From DATFVJ01 sp963851085 (GTDB lineage: Bacteria; Actinomycetota; Actinomycetes; Streptosporangiales; Streptosporangiaceae), in contig CAWKNX010000004.1 of assembly GCA_963851085.1 (NCBI GenBank), positions 124,001 to 188,000 of the forward strand: a stretch of 64,000 nt of DNA, given 5' to 3'. Below are positions 45,861 through 55,199 of this stretch, piece by piece (the stretch's first letter is position 1; each line of letters opens with the position of its first letter). The notes beneath the pieces were generated by a model, which did not search any database, had not been told where the DNA came from, and saw nothing but the letters and a program-made list of their open reading frames with translations. The position numbers and the translations under genes were made by a program.

Positions 45861-46050
45861 AAAGTCGCGGATGTCCGCGCCGAGCACCCAGCTCACCTTC
45901 CTGCTCATGATCCCGGCCGCCAGCGCATCCAGCGCCTGATGCGGCTTGCGCCCTGGCCGGAACCCGTAAGAGAAGCCCAGGAAGCCCACCTCGTAAACAG
46001 CGTTCAGCACCTCGGTGACGGCACGCTGGACGATCTTGTCTTCCAGCGTG
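45861..46050 (-). pseudogene. Group II intron reverse transcriptase, middle piece
   Basis: 63 codons between elements A and B read LEDKIVQRAVTEVLNAVYEV, FLGFSYGFRPGRKPHQALDA and WVLGADIRDF, i.e. RT blocks 1-2 including the first catalytic Asp (ADIRDF). It continues in frame into the C-terminal piece at 42695 and from the N-terminal piece at 49011 once the elements are removed. Confidence 0.9.
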
Positions 46051-46090
46051 GCCACGGAGGCGGCATAGTGCCGCATCGTCCAGTGATCCT

Positions 46091-46326
46091 TTGGGTTTCG
46101 TTGTCGTCACCCATCCGTTCCATCCGCTGACGGGCCAGCGGCTGGAGGTCTTGTTCGCTAAGCGGCGGGCCGGTGCCACAGTGTTCATCTGCGCGGGCGG
46201 TGCCTGCGGGTCGATCACGCTGCCGGAATCGTGGACCGGCCGGGGGAGCCGCCCGGGACTGGCCGGCTGTCGGCCGAGGGGCTCGCAGCACTCGGCGCTG
46301 TGACACGCGCACTGCAGGGTCGTTGA
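46091..46326 (+). pseudogene. Element B first gene: DUF5372 protein, frameshifted
   Basis: Frame from the left edge: DPLGFVVVTHPFHPLTGQRL, then EVLFAKRRAGATVFIC, a typical DUF5372 start. Only a TTG at 46091 could start it locally. Near 46235 the frame slips: the expected end (LSAEGLAALGAVTRAL) is in another frame to TGA 46326. Joining the element ends supplies ATG 48995 with GGAGGGG upstream and reads MNRPSPRRRHSAASSSDPLG in frame. Confidence 0.7.
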
Positions 46327-46359
46327 TTGTCATGCCTGGCAGCGGCACACTCTTTTGTG

Positions 46360-46722
46360 ATGAAAGAGCAAAAGAACGAGACCGGGACCGGCCTGGCGGG
46401 GATGCCGACGCGGCGGCTGCTGTCGCGGCGGCGCGCTCTGGCCGCGCGGCTGGGGGGCGCCGAGCAGGTGCTGTCCGGCTCGCTGACCGAGCAGACCCGG
46501 CGGTGCGGCAAGGCGGGCTGCCGGTGCGCCGGCGGCGAGCCGCACGGCCCGTATGCCTTCTTCGCCGCGAAGACCGCGGCCCGGGGCCGGCTGAGGTACG
46601 TCCCGGCGTCCCTGGCCGGGGTGGTGCGCCGGTACCTGCGCAACGGCGAGGAGATCGAGCAGCTGCTCGCGGAGATCTCGGCGATCAACGCCGAGCTGCT
46701 GGCCCGCAGAGAACTGCAGTAG
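46360..46722 (+). CDS. Element B second gene: DUF6788 family protein
   Basis: 120 aa from ATG 46360. The core VLSGSLTEQTRRCGKAGCRC, followed by PHGPYAFFAAKTAARGR, has the Cys pattern and GPY motif of DUF6788, a small family found next to transposases and serine recombinases. The end is a helix (EEIEQLLAEISAINAELLAR). No function known; DNA binding is plausible. The recombinase gene follows after 88 bp. Confidence 0.75.
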   Translation: MKEQKNETGTGLAGMPTRRLLSRRRALAARLGGAEQVLSGSLTEQTRRCGKAGCRCAGGEPHGPYAFFAAKTAARGRLRYVPASLAGVVRRYLRNGEEIEQLLAEISAINAELLARRELQ

Positions 46723-46810
46723 CCGGTGGACGCCGTCCTGTCCGGGCCCGCGCGGGCCGAGGCGGTGGCGGCGCTGGCCAACATGACCATCTCGGCGCTG
46801 GGAGGCACGC

Positions 46811-48899
46811 GTGAACGGCGAGCACAAGATCACGAGCTTTCACCGGGAACGGACGGCGCTAATCTACCTGCGGCAATCCTCGATGGCCCAGGTCCGCGAC
46901 CACACCGAGCCCGGCCAGGAGCCAGTACGGCCTGGCGGAGACGGCGGCCGGGCTGGGCTGGGCGCGCAGCGACATCGAGGTGATCGACACCGACCTGGGG
47001 ATCTCCGGGAAGTGGGGGGTAGCCCGGGAGGGGTTCACCGAGCTGGTGACCCGGATGTGCCGGGGCGATGTCGGGGCGATCTTCGGGATCGAGATCACCC
47101 GGCTGGCCCGGTCCAATGCCGACGTGGCGCGGCTGGCGGAGTTCGCCCGGATCACCGGCACACTGCTGATCGATCCCGACGGCGTCTACGACCCTGCCGA
47201 CGTGAACGACCGCGTGCTGCTGGGGTTCAAGGGCACCATGGGAGAGATGGAACTGCACGTGATGGCGCAGCGGCTGCAGGCCAACAAGCGCGCCGCGGCG
47301 CAGCGCGGCGAGCTGCGCACCCCGCTGCCGGTCGGCTACATCCACGACGACGCCGGCGATGTGGTGATCGACCCCGATGCCGAGGTCCAGGCCGCGGTCC
47401 GGGACGTGTTCGCGGCATTCGCCGCGTGCGGGTCGGCCTACGGGGTGGTCGCGGCGTTCGCCAGCCGCAAGTTCCCGCTGCGCGCCTACGGCGGGACATG
47501 GGCCGGTCAGCTGCGGTGGGGGCGGCTCACCCACGCCCGGGTCCTGGGGGTCTTGAAGAACCCGGGCTACGCCGGGGCGTACGTGTTCGGCCGGTATGCC
47601 TCGTGCCGCACCGCCGGCCCGTCCGGCACCGTACACACCGCGATTGCGGAACGGCCCCGCACGGAATGGCCGGTGCTGATCAAAGACCACCACGAGGGAT
47701 ACATCACCTGGCCGGACTACCTGGCCAACGAGGCCAGGCTGGCGGCCAACCGGACCAACGCCGGAGCACGGCCGCCCCGCGAGGGCTGCGCGCTGTGCCA
47801 GGGGATCATCAGCTGCGGCAGCTGCGGCAAGCCGATGCGCACCAGCTACCACACCGATCAGCGGCCGTCCTATGAATGCAGCTCCTACCGCGACCGGCTG
47901 ACCACGCCCGCCTGCCGGTCGGTCGCCGCCGCCACCGTGGACGACGCGGTCGCGCGCATGCTGCTGGACGCGCTCACCCCCGAGCAGGTCGCCCTGGCGC
48001 TGTCAGCCGCCGACGATGTGGCCGGCCTGCACCAGCGGGTCAGCCGGGCCGCCGAGCTGGCCGTGGAACGGGCCCGCTACGACGCCGGCCGGGCCGAGCG
48101 CGCGTTCTGCCAGGTCGAGCCGGAGAACCGGCTGGTCGCCCGCAGCCTGGAAGCCCGCTGGGAGGACAGGCTCGCCGCCCTCGCCGAGGCCGAGCAGGCG
48201 CTGGACGCGGCCCGTGACTCCTTGCCGCCGCTGCCCAGCAGGGCCGACCTGGAGAAACTCGCCGCCGACCTGCCCGGCCTCTGGCACGCCCCGGCCACCA
48301 GCAGCAAGGACCGCAAGCGGCTGCTGCGCACCCTGATCGCCGACGTCACCCTGCTGCCCGAACCCGACCAGGCCAAAGTCCGCATCGGGATCCGCTGGCA
48401 CACCGGCGCCACCGACGAACTGAGCGCAGCCCGGGCCATCCATCCCGGCACCGCCAAGCGCAGCCCGTCCCCGGCCATCGAGATGATCCGCCAGCTCGGC
48501 CCCGTCACGCCCACCGCCGAGCTGGCCGAACAGCTGAACGCCGCCGGGCTGACCACCGGGCACGGCCGCCCGTTCGACGTCAAGGCCGTCCAGTGGATCC
48601 GCCACGCCTACAACATCCCGGCCCCGCCACCGTATGCGGCCAGCGAGATCAGCGTCGCCGAGGCCGCCAGCCGGCTGGGCTGCAGCGCAGGCGTCATCTA
48701 CTACTGGATCGAAGCCGCCCAGCTCAACGCCCGGCGCGGCCCCAGCAACCGGCTCTGCATCAGCTGGAACGATCAGGTCGAAGCCGCCTGCCGCCACCGC
48801 ATCGCCGAATCCGGTCACCTCAACCCGGCCGCCCGCCGCACCAGGCCACCGAACAGGCCCCAGCGGCACGAGGCCGCCGTAACTGTCGGCACTGCCTGA
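46811..48899 (+). pseudogene. Large serine recombinase of element B, one frameshift
   Basis: GTG 46811 begins NGEHKITSFHRERTALIYLRQSSM, with the catalytic Ser in RQSS. At about 46918 an extra base shifts the frame; from 46980 it reads IDTDLGISGKWG, GIEITRLARSNADVARL and DGVYDPADVNDRVLLGFKG to TGA 48899. The recombinase domain, zinc ribbon (CGSCGKPMRTSYH), coiled coil and C-terminal HTH (ISVAEAASRLGCSAGVIYYW) are intact. Without correction the catalytic Ser is separated from the rest, so the protein would be inactive. Confidence 0.82.
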
Positions 48900-48974
48900 C
48901 ATGATCACACCAGCGAACCCGTGAATGCGGCCCTGGCCCGCGCAAACCCGCACCACGCCCGAACATCCCGACAC

Positions 48975-49010
48975 GCGATTGCAGGAGGGGCAATATGAAT
49001 CGTCCGTCGC
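48975..49010 (+). promoter_or_regulatory. Right end of element B: ribosome-binding site and orphan start codon
   Basis: GCAGGAGGGGCAATATGAAT: Shine-Dalgarno AGGAGGGG and ATG 48995, 14 bases before the GC core. In the chromosome it reads only into antisense intron DNA. In a joined circle it would begin the DUF5372 gene in frame. Confidence 0.68.
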
Positions 49011-49460
49011 TATGCCGGGCGGCCGCTGCCGCCCGTCCGCCTTCGGGATGTAAGCCCGCCGGGATGGGCTCGCCCGGTAGCGCCCCTGCTGCACCCGCAC
49101 GTGCAGATCCCGGAGATTAGCGTCCAGGTCCTGCCCGTAGGCTGCCCACCTCACCCCGTCCACCCCCGGCACCGCCTTCGGGCTGATCGCCCAGTAGGCC
49201 CACCGCAGACGGCTCAGGGTGACATGGTGCAGCAGCGCCGTGAACCGCGCATCCTTATCCCGTTGCGCAACCTCGCGCACACGGCCCAGCTCACTGGACA
49301 CGCCAGGCCCGGCACTGCGTCCGGGGCGTGTTTCACCGGCCGTGTTCCCCTTGGCCGGCCCCCTTTCCTCCCCCGCCTCCGCGCCCGTGACCGCAGTCAC
49401 GGCCTTGTTCGGCGGGTTCGCAGGTACTACGAGGCCGTCCGACTGCCCGCGTCCGTTCAT
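49011..49460 (-). pseudogene. Group II intron reverse transcriptase, N-terminal piece
   Basis: 150 codons from ATG 49460. After a 50-residue Gly/Ala-rich leader, RT block 0 reads FTALLHHVTLSRLRWAYWAI and PKAVPGVDGVRWAAY, then RRAYIPKADGRQRPPGIA, where element B interrupts. With the other two pieces, the maturase would be about 490 aa. Confidence 0.9.
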
Positions 49461-49824
49461 CCCAGGATTACCGCCTCGGCGTTCCCTGAGCGGCCCGCCC
49501 GGTGATCAGCCGGACGGGCGGGCACGGCTCTCCCGGTTCTCGCGCATGGAGGTTCCGTACATGCCCTGGTTCTTTGACCGCGCGGGGCCCGCTGATGACT
49601 CGCGCTAGCGCCACCAGCGGTGTTGCCTTCCACCTCGCGGACAGCGTCGGCACCCCGGATTCACATTTCGCGGCTCGATCACCCGGCCTGCACGTGCCCC
49701 TGTCAACGCTTCGCCACGCCCTCACAGGCCGTCGACGCATGACTCGGGGTCGCCGTGGGTCGCTAACCCTTCGACGCAGAGAACTTCCATCTCCTCCTCC
49801 ATGCCGGTTTATCCCGGCGCTTTC
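49461..49824 (-). ncRNA. Group II intron 5' region (domains I-IV, ribozyme part)
   Basis: Non-coding on both strands. On the minus strand it starts GCGCCGGGATAAACCGGC, followed by GGAGATGGAAGTTCTCTGCG and GTGAATCCGGGGTGCCGACG, text like the 5' end of actinobacterial group II introns. Secondary structure was not computed. Confidence 0.6.
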
Positions 49825-49837
49825 CCGCGATCATGAA
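49825..49837. repeat. 57-bp palindrome, copy 4, 5' exon half
   Basis: CCGCGATCATGAA is the end of the second arm of the palindrome, separated from 41739-41782 by the intron. Confidence 0.75.
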
Positions 49838-50008
49838 CCGAGGGGTGCGAATGGACAATTGCGGCGCGGACGGCGGATCACCTAGCCCGAGCGCCGGCAC
49901 ATTCGGCGAAGGCCCGCAACGTGCCGGGCAGCACGCGGAGGCGTGACGTACCGCCCCTGCGTGCTGACCCGGCGTACTGGACCTGTGTACTTCTTGGCTT
50001 AAGCCGTG

Positions 50009-51233
50009 CTACTTGATTGCGTTATGCGCTAGCTGAAGGGCCTGCTGCGGGAACCAGGCGCCGGCGGCTGGGTCGTTCAGCCCCCACAGTGGGTCGAAGA
50101 GCTGCTGGTCAGCCTGCGTGGTCGGCCAGCCAGGCTGGGTGTAGGCGGTGTAGTCCCAGGCCCGGGCTCCCCCGGCAGCGTCGCATTGCCCGTCGGACTC
50201 ACCGGGCACCTTCACCCACAGGTAGGCGTCGAGCAGTGCGACCCCGGTACTGCTTGTCGGCCGCAGCCCGAGGCCGGCGCCGGGAGGATTGCACCAGTTG
50301 CCGCCCGCCAGCGCCGAGATGACGCTCGGCGGCTGGTTGTAGGGCGCGCTCGCGTACGCCTGCATGTTGTTCGGGCCGTCGCCATTCCTGCTCGTGTCCA
50401 CGACGAAGTGCGTCGTCGCGACGGCGCTGCCCATGTTCTGCGCGTACCACTGGGTCGTGAGGCCCCAGGTACTGAAGTCGCTCTGGGTAGCTGGATAGTA
50501 CTGGCTCGCGCAGGCTCCGGGGTTGTTGTAGAAGGTGTTGGCCGGGTCGGCGACCATCGCGATGCAGTCGGAGATCCAGGTCCCGTAGTCCTGGAGTTCG
50601 GCTGTCGGCTGGTAGTTCGAGACGTCGAGGAAGAACCCCTGCGCATTCTGGACACCAGCCGCGAGCAGCCGCTGTGTCATGGTGCCCACCGACTGCCAGG
50701 CGCTGTGAGTGCCGTCCAGGTAGACGCTTGCTTTGCCGTCGGTGCCGAGCGCGGCGACCGCGTAGTTGATCTCGGCGAGCCGCTCGGTGTCGGTGAACGG
50801 ATAGACGGAGACCGGCAGATTGCAGTTGGACGGCATGTTGCCCAGGGCGTCGGGTTCGAGGATCACGACCACCTTGCGCTGGCCGATTCCCTTGGTGAGA
50901 CCGTTGATCCACGCTTCGTAGCTGGCCTGGTCCAGCGCACCGCCGGCCGAGTACTGTGCGCAGTCACGACCGGGAATGTCGTAGACGGCGATGACGGGCA
51001 CCGCGTGCTGGTGCGCCGCCTGCGCCATCGTCTTGCCCGCCTGCTGCTGCACCTGCTGCGGGGTGCCGCTGGTGAACCAGACGGCCTGCGGTATCGCCAC
51101 CATCTTGGCGATGAGCGCGGCGTCCTTGAAATCGCCGGCCTTGAGCAGTTGCTGTATCTGCGTGATCGCGCCCGAGTCGGGGGCCGGCACGAAGAAGCGG
51201 GTCGTGTCGCTGAGGCCGTGGTCCGTCCCTGAG
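50009..51233 (-). pseudogene. GH6 cellulase, catalytic part (gene split by an IS701 element)
   Basis: The catalytic domain of a glycoside hydrolase family 6 endoglucanase/cellobiohydrolase: IAVYDIPGRDCAQYSAGGAL (substrate Asp region), the catalytic-acid segment VVVILEPDALGN, TDTERLAEINYAVAALGT, and the C-terminal FVVDTSRNGDGPNN and WVKVPGESDGQCD. It hydrolyses beta-1,4-glucan and would be secreted. The N-terminal signal peptide lies beyond the insertion at 52743-52842. Removing the IS and one CTAG restores the frame (GSATASSGTDHGLSD). The remaining ORF may start at GTG 51190 but would not be exported. Confidence 0.85.
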
Positions 51234-51237
51234 CTAG

Positions 51238-52738
51238 TACTACAGGGCTAGATCTGTATCGCCTGTAGGCGCAGGCGTCGCCTGAAATGGTGGGCCCGGG
51301 CATTGGCCTGATGTTCGCGGCGCCAGATGGACCAGCGAAGCCCCAGGTAGATTGCCTGGTCGTCTTTGCCGATGAGGTTGAACAGGCGCCGGACCTCGCT
51401 GGTGGTGAGCCTGATCAGGCGGCGGGGCCCGCGTGCGGGGGCCGGGGTGGTGTTCTGTGGTTCTTTTTCCTTGTCTGGGTGTTTTGTGCCGTCAGGTCGC
51501 TGTGGTTGTCCACAGGTGGTGGGTCCCCTTTTTAGATTTGTGCCGCATGACCGCGAGAAAGGCCAGGGCGAGCATGGCGAGGGTGATGTGCCTGTACCAG
51601 GCGTGGTAGCGGCGGACCTGGTAGTTGTCCAGTCCTGCCTCACCTTTCGCTGCTTCGAATGATTCTTCGATGGGCCAGCGCATTCCGGCTGCCCGGACGA
51701 GTTCCCCGAAGCTTTCTTTTCGTGGGTTGTGGCAGTGGTAGTAGGCGAGTTCGCCGTCATCGATGGAGCGCCGGATCATGTACTGGTGACCGGGCTGGCC
51801 CGCATTGATCAGTGCCCAGTCGTAGACACGGAATCCTTTGCTGCCGATGCCGCAGGACCGGCGCTGCCAGTCGTGGGGCCGTACTTGCTGGGCGGCTTGC
51901 TCGATGGTTTGCTTACGGCCGTCCGGGCCGGTGAGCCCGGTGTTTTTCGGGATGGCCATCACATAGGAGATCTCGCGTTTCTCCAGGAATGCGCGCAGGC
52001 CGGGGTTCTGCCCGAATTCCTCGTCGGCCACAAACCAGGCGAACGGCACCCCGGCGTCCTGTGCCCGCGCGATCATGGCAGCTGCCTGCTGCGGGCGTGT
52101 GGCGAACTCCAGGTCCCCGGGGATGCCCGCTTCGGCGCACCGGTCCCGGTCGCCGAACCATGAATGCTCCGGTATATACAATTCACGGTCGATCAGGACG
52201 CGGTCGCCCAGCGTGTTGGCGTAGCCCAGGAACGTGCCGATCTGGCAGTTGTCGACGCGTCCCAGCGTCCCCGAATACTGCCGTTGAACACCGGCTGATT
52301 TCCGGCCTTTCTTTGCGAATCCTGTCGGGTCGGCGATCAGTACCCCGCGCGGATCAGCGAAATGTTCCATCGCGTAGCCGCGGACGAGATCCCGCAGCCG
52401 GCCGGAGTCCCACGGCGTAAGGTTCAGGAATCGCTGGAGTGCCTTCGGCTCATGCAGGCCGGCATACTCGGCGATCGTCCACCCGTTCTTGCGTTCCAAA
52501 GGAGCAAGCAGGCCCCGGAGATATCGCACAGCATGGGCGCGGGAATCCGTACGGTAGAACAGCGGCCCGGTTCGCGCGCAGATATCATTGAACTCCGCAT
52601 CCCACGCGGCGAGGTCTTCTCTTCTCACCGCCTCGTCCGGGAGGTCAGCCTGTTCTGAGGGGAGTATGGTCATGCTTCTAACAATGGCACGAACAGCGGC
52701 CGGATTCACTAACAACATCGAGATCTAGCCCTGTAGTA
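51238..52738 (-). mobile_element. IS701-family insertion sequence
   Basis: 1501 bp with near-perfect inverted repeats of about 21 bp (TACTACAGGGCTAGATCT at each end). Flanked by a 4-bp CTAG duplication (51234-51237, 52739-52742), which fits the YTAR target of IS701 elements. It holds one transposase gene on the minus strand. Confidence 0.9.
51248..52673 (-). pseudogene. IS701 family transposase, frameshifted near the C-terminus
   Basis: From ATG 52673, 393 codons are open to 51492. DDE motifs are recognisable: first Asp in VLIADPTGFAKKGRKSAG, second in FAWFVADEEFG, Glu in WPIEESFEAAKGEAGLD. The usual basic tail (SEVRRLFNLIGKDDQ, then LRWSIWRREHQANARAHHFR) lies in another frame ending at 51248; the slip is near the A/G run at 51520-51535 (AAAAAGGGG). 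Either a mutation or natural frameshifting. The DDE core is complete, so activity is possible. Confidence 0.85.
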
Positions 52739-52742
52739 CTAG

Positions 52743-52842
52743 CCGTGGCGCTCCCCACGCCCACGGCAAGCGATGCTGCGCACAGCCCCAGGGCGGCCAG
52801 GCCTACTAACCACCCCGCGCGCGGGCTAACTCGAATCCCCAT
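52743..52842 (-). pseudogene. GH6 cellulase, signal-peptide exon-like fragment
   Basis: ATG 52842 has AGGGGAGTGGCG upstream. It encodes MGIRVSPRAGWLVGLAALGL and then CAASLAVGVGSATAS, a clear Sec signal peptide with an Ala-x-Ser cleavage site, cut by the IS. It is the 5' end of the GH6 gene at 50009-51233. Confidence 0.85.
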
Positions 52843-53157
52843 CGCCACTCCCCTGAAAGACGCCGTAAACTTCCGGAAATTTTCCGGCTCGGACCGTAAC
52901 ACCGGCCGCCGAGACCCGTCAACGGGCCATAGGTCCCCCTCCACCGCTGGCAAAACCAGCGCGATCGCCGGTGGCACCGCTCACCCGCTATCGACGGCGA
53001 TCCGGGCAGCGGCGGCCCCGCGGAAGGTGCGCATGTGCCCATGATCGTGGTGGCGTGCGCGGGAAAGTTTCCAGGTCCGGCGGTGCGTACACATGCGCCG
53101 TGGCGCGCAGGGCGCGTGGCGCGCAGCGGCGCGGCGGCGCGTCAGCGCCGTGGCGCG
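52843..53157. other. Promoter region of the cellulase gene, with GC repeats
   Basis: No gene. It contains TAAACTTCCGGAAATTTTCCGG (52866-52887), with a repeated TTCCGG word, possibly a regulator site, and toward 53100-53160 repeated GTGGCGCG/GCAGCGGCGC words. The LacI gene ends next to it, so a link between them is plausible. Confidence 0.35.
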
Positions 53158-54201
53158 TCAGCGGCGCGGCGGCGCCGTGGAGTCCCTGACGACGAGCTTG
53201 GTCGCGAGCTGGACACGGAGCGGCTCGAGCCGCCGGTTCTCCAGCAGGCGGAGCAGCAGGCCGACGGCCATGCGGCCCATCTCGGCAAGAGGCTGGCGGA
53301 CCGTGGTGAGGGCGGGCACGGCGATCACCGCCTCGATCGTGTCGTCGAAGCCGACGACCGACAGGTCGTCGGGAATCCGGAGGCCGCGTGCCCGGGCCGC
53401 CTGCATCGCGCCGATCGCCATGCTGTCGTTGAACGCGAAAACTGCACTCGGGGGATCAGGCAGCCCGAGCAGGCGCGCGGCCGACTCGATACCGCCGTCG
53501 ACGCGGAAGTTCGAGCGCATGACCAGGCGCGGGTCCGGCAGGATGCCCGCGTTGGCGAGTGCGGCGTGATGGCCACGCAGCCGCTCTTCGCTTGCCATCC
53601 CGCGTTCCGGCCCGGTGATCACCGCGATGCGGCGATGGCCGAGCTCGAGCAGAAAACGCGTCGCCTGGGTCGCCCCCGAGGAGTGCGCAGCCGACACGAC
53701 GGGCAGCCCTTCGGCTGGCTCACTGAAAGGATCAGCGACAACGAAACTGAATCCATGGCGCGTCAGCGTCCGCAGTTCCTCGTTCGACTCCTCGGGCAGC
53801 ACGAGGATCGCACCATCGGTCTCGCCACGGGACAGCCGCTCGAGCAGCGACACCTCGCGGTCGTGCTCATGGCGGGTCGGGCAGAGCACGATGCGCATGT
53901 CGTGCTCGTAGAGTGCCTCGGCGGCACCCGACAGGATCGACGCGAAATACCCGTGCTGTATGACAGGCATGGTGACGCCGACCAGGCCGGTACGGGCCTG
54001 CTCGCCTGGCCGCGCCCGCGGATTCGCGTGATACCCCTGCTCGCGCATGACGCGCCGCACGGCCTCGCGGGTGGTGCTCGAAACGTCCGACCGGCCGTTG
54101 ACCACGCGGGAGACTGTCGCGATCGATACCCCAGCCAGCTCAGCGACCTGCCTGATCGTCACCCGGGGCCTGCCGCCGTCTTCAGGATTGCCGACATGCA
54201 C
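53158..54201 (-). CDS. LacI family transcriptional regulator
   Basis: 347 aa from GTG 54201. HTH RVTIRQVAELAGVSIATVSR with the hinge VVNGRSDVSSTTREAVRRVM, then a periplasmic-binding-protein-like domain (TGLVGVTMPVIQHGYFASIL; AVFAFNDSMAIGAMQAAR; TTVRQPLAEMGRMAVGLLLR). It probably binds a sugar or oligosaccharide; proximity to the GH6 gene suggests a cello-oligosaccharide. The ORF runs upstream without a stop into a truncated SDR sequence, so the upstream part is a deletion junction and not part of the regulator. Confidence 0.88.
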   Translation of the reverse strand: MHVGNPEDGGRPRVTIRQVAELAGVSIATVSRVVNGRSDVSSTTREAVRRVMREQGYHANPRARPGEQARTGLVGVTMPVIQHGYFASILSGAAEALYEHDMRIVLCPTRHEHDREVSLLERLSRGETDGAILVLPEESNEELRTLTRHGFSFVVADPFSEPAEGLPVVSAAHSSGATQATRFLLELGHRRIAVITGPERGMASEERLRGHHAALANAGILPDPRLVMRSNFRVDGGIESAARLLGLPDPPSAVFAFNDSMAIGAMQAARARGLRIPDDLSVVGFDDTIEAVIAVPALTTVRQPLAEMGRMAVGLLLRLLENRRLEPLRVQLATKLVVRDSTAPPRR

Positions 54202-54239
54202 ACGGGTATTGAAACATTCCGGGCGGGTGGGCCCGCCCA

Positions 54240-54590
54240 AGAACTCTTCCTCGCTCATCGAGAACAGCATCCGGTCACGGATGATGCCGGCATTGTTGAC
54301 CACGATGTCGAGACCGCCGAACTCCTCCACGGCGCGTGTCACGAGTTTCTCTGTCGCCGGCCAGTCGGTGACAGACCCGTGGTCGGCGACCGCCCGGCGC
54401 CCGCCTCCGTGATCTCGGCTGCGACCACGTCCGCGGGCCTGTCCGCTGTCTGCTCGCCATGCAGCCCAGACCCGGCGTCGTTCACCACAACGGCGGCACC
54501 ATGTGCGGCCAGCCGGAGCGCATGCGCGCGGCCGAGCCCCCGGCCCCCGCATGTCACGACCGCGACCTTGCCTTCGAGCAGGCTCAGCTG
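54240..54590 (-). pseudogene. Short-chain dehydrogenase, N-terminal fragment
   Basis: LSLLEGKVAVVTCGGRGLGR (TGxxxGxG region with Cys), VVVNDAGSGLHGEQTADRP, a frameshift near 54405, then LVTRAVEEFGGLDIVVNNAG and IIRDRMLFSMSEEEF, where it stops and LacI sequence begins. Active-site Ser/Tyr/Lys are absent. Resembles (3R)-hydroxyacyl-CoA dehydrogenase-type SDRs. It follows a thiolase relic closely. Confidence 0.7.
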
Positions 54591-54607
54591 GCAACTCCTC
54601 GGCTCAG

Positions 54608-55160
54608 CTAGTTCGCAGCACGAGACCCTGCGCGTTGAAGAAGAAACCACCTGGGGTCAGCAATGCGGCCGTCGCTCCTGGCACCTGGCACCTGGCACCG
54701 GCCTGCCTGCCCCCGCAGCTGAGTGACTGCTTCACGCACGTGCCCGGCGCCCTGTGACCCGCCCTCGGACAGGCTTCCGCCGTGCGTGTTCACCGGTACT
54801 CGCCCGTTGATCTTGACGCGGAGTGGTAGACCAGCGCCACCTCGCAGACGCCGGTCCAGACCGCGTTCATGGCGGCCACCAGATGGTTCATGATCGGCGG
54901 CACTGCGCGGGCCCACCAGGTCACTGCGGGCAGCCCGAGTGCGGACACCACCGGCCGGGTCGATGCCGCCAGTGAGCAGGCCACCGCCGACGACGCCGTC
55001 AGTGTCGGCGGCGGTCAGCCCCGCGTCGCGGATCGCTGCGACGGCCGCTTCGAGCAGCAGTGACAACTCGGTGGTCGCGCCCCGGTCCCATGCGTACGCA
55101 CTGCTCGAGGCGGTGGACCCCGCGGGGAGCGAGGAGGTGGCCGAGGGGGAACTCGGCAAG
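54608..55160 (-). pseudogene. Thiolase-like (lipid-transfer type) acyl-CoA acyltransferase, internally deleted
   Basis: Recognisable pieces in different frames: LSLLLEAAVAAIRDAGLTAA (N-terminal), LGLPAVTWWARAVPPIMNHL and MNAVWTGVCEVALVYHS, then NGRVPVNTHGGSLSEGGSQG and the C-terminus LLTPGGFFFNAQGLVLR. These are hallmarks of SCP-x-type thiolases in steroid and fatty-acid side-chain degradation. About half of the usual 390 residues are missing, with multiple shifts. Confidence 0.7.
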
Positions 55161-55199
55161 CTCGTCGCCACCTCGCTGGACAACCCGGTCACGCCGATG

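Larger units (their letters stand above)
46051..49010 (+). mobile_element. Serine-recombinase element B, inserted in the intron reverse transcriptase
   Basis: About 2958 bp. The shared core is GC (46051-52 and 49009-10) or the overlapping CGT; both restore ATA GCN ACG CTG GAA in the RT (IATLE). Gene content, order and strand parallel element A (DUF5372, small protein, large serine recombinase), but the sequences are only distantly related and the target site differs. So this is a separate insertion by a related element. Confidence 0.8.
41783..49824 (-). mobile_element. Group II intron, disrupted by two nested serine-recombinase elements
   Basis: Read on the minus strand: a structured 5' region (49824 to about 49461), an intron-encoded reverse transcriptase in three pieces, then domains V and VI, ending ...CTACCGCGAC at 41783. 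The exons on both sides are the two parts of the 57-bp palindrome, so the insertion site is inside the stem. The 5' boundary is placed by the repeat; the usual GTGYG start is not exact here (GAAAGCGCC), so it may be off by a few bases. The RT has no endonuclease domain, as in intron classes that target hairpins such as terminators. Confidence 0.8.

Noticed and set aside
51287..51535. Plus-strand frame inside the insertion sequence
   Set aside because: It is antisense to the conserved transposase tail and has no features of its own.
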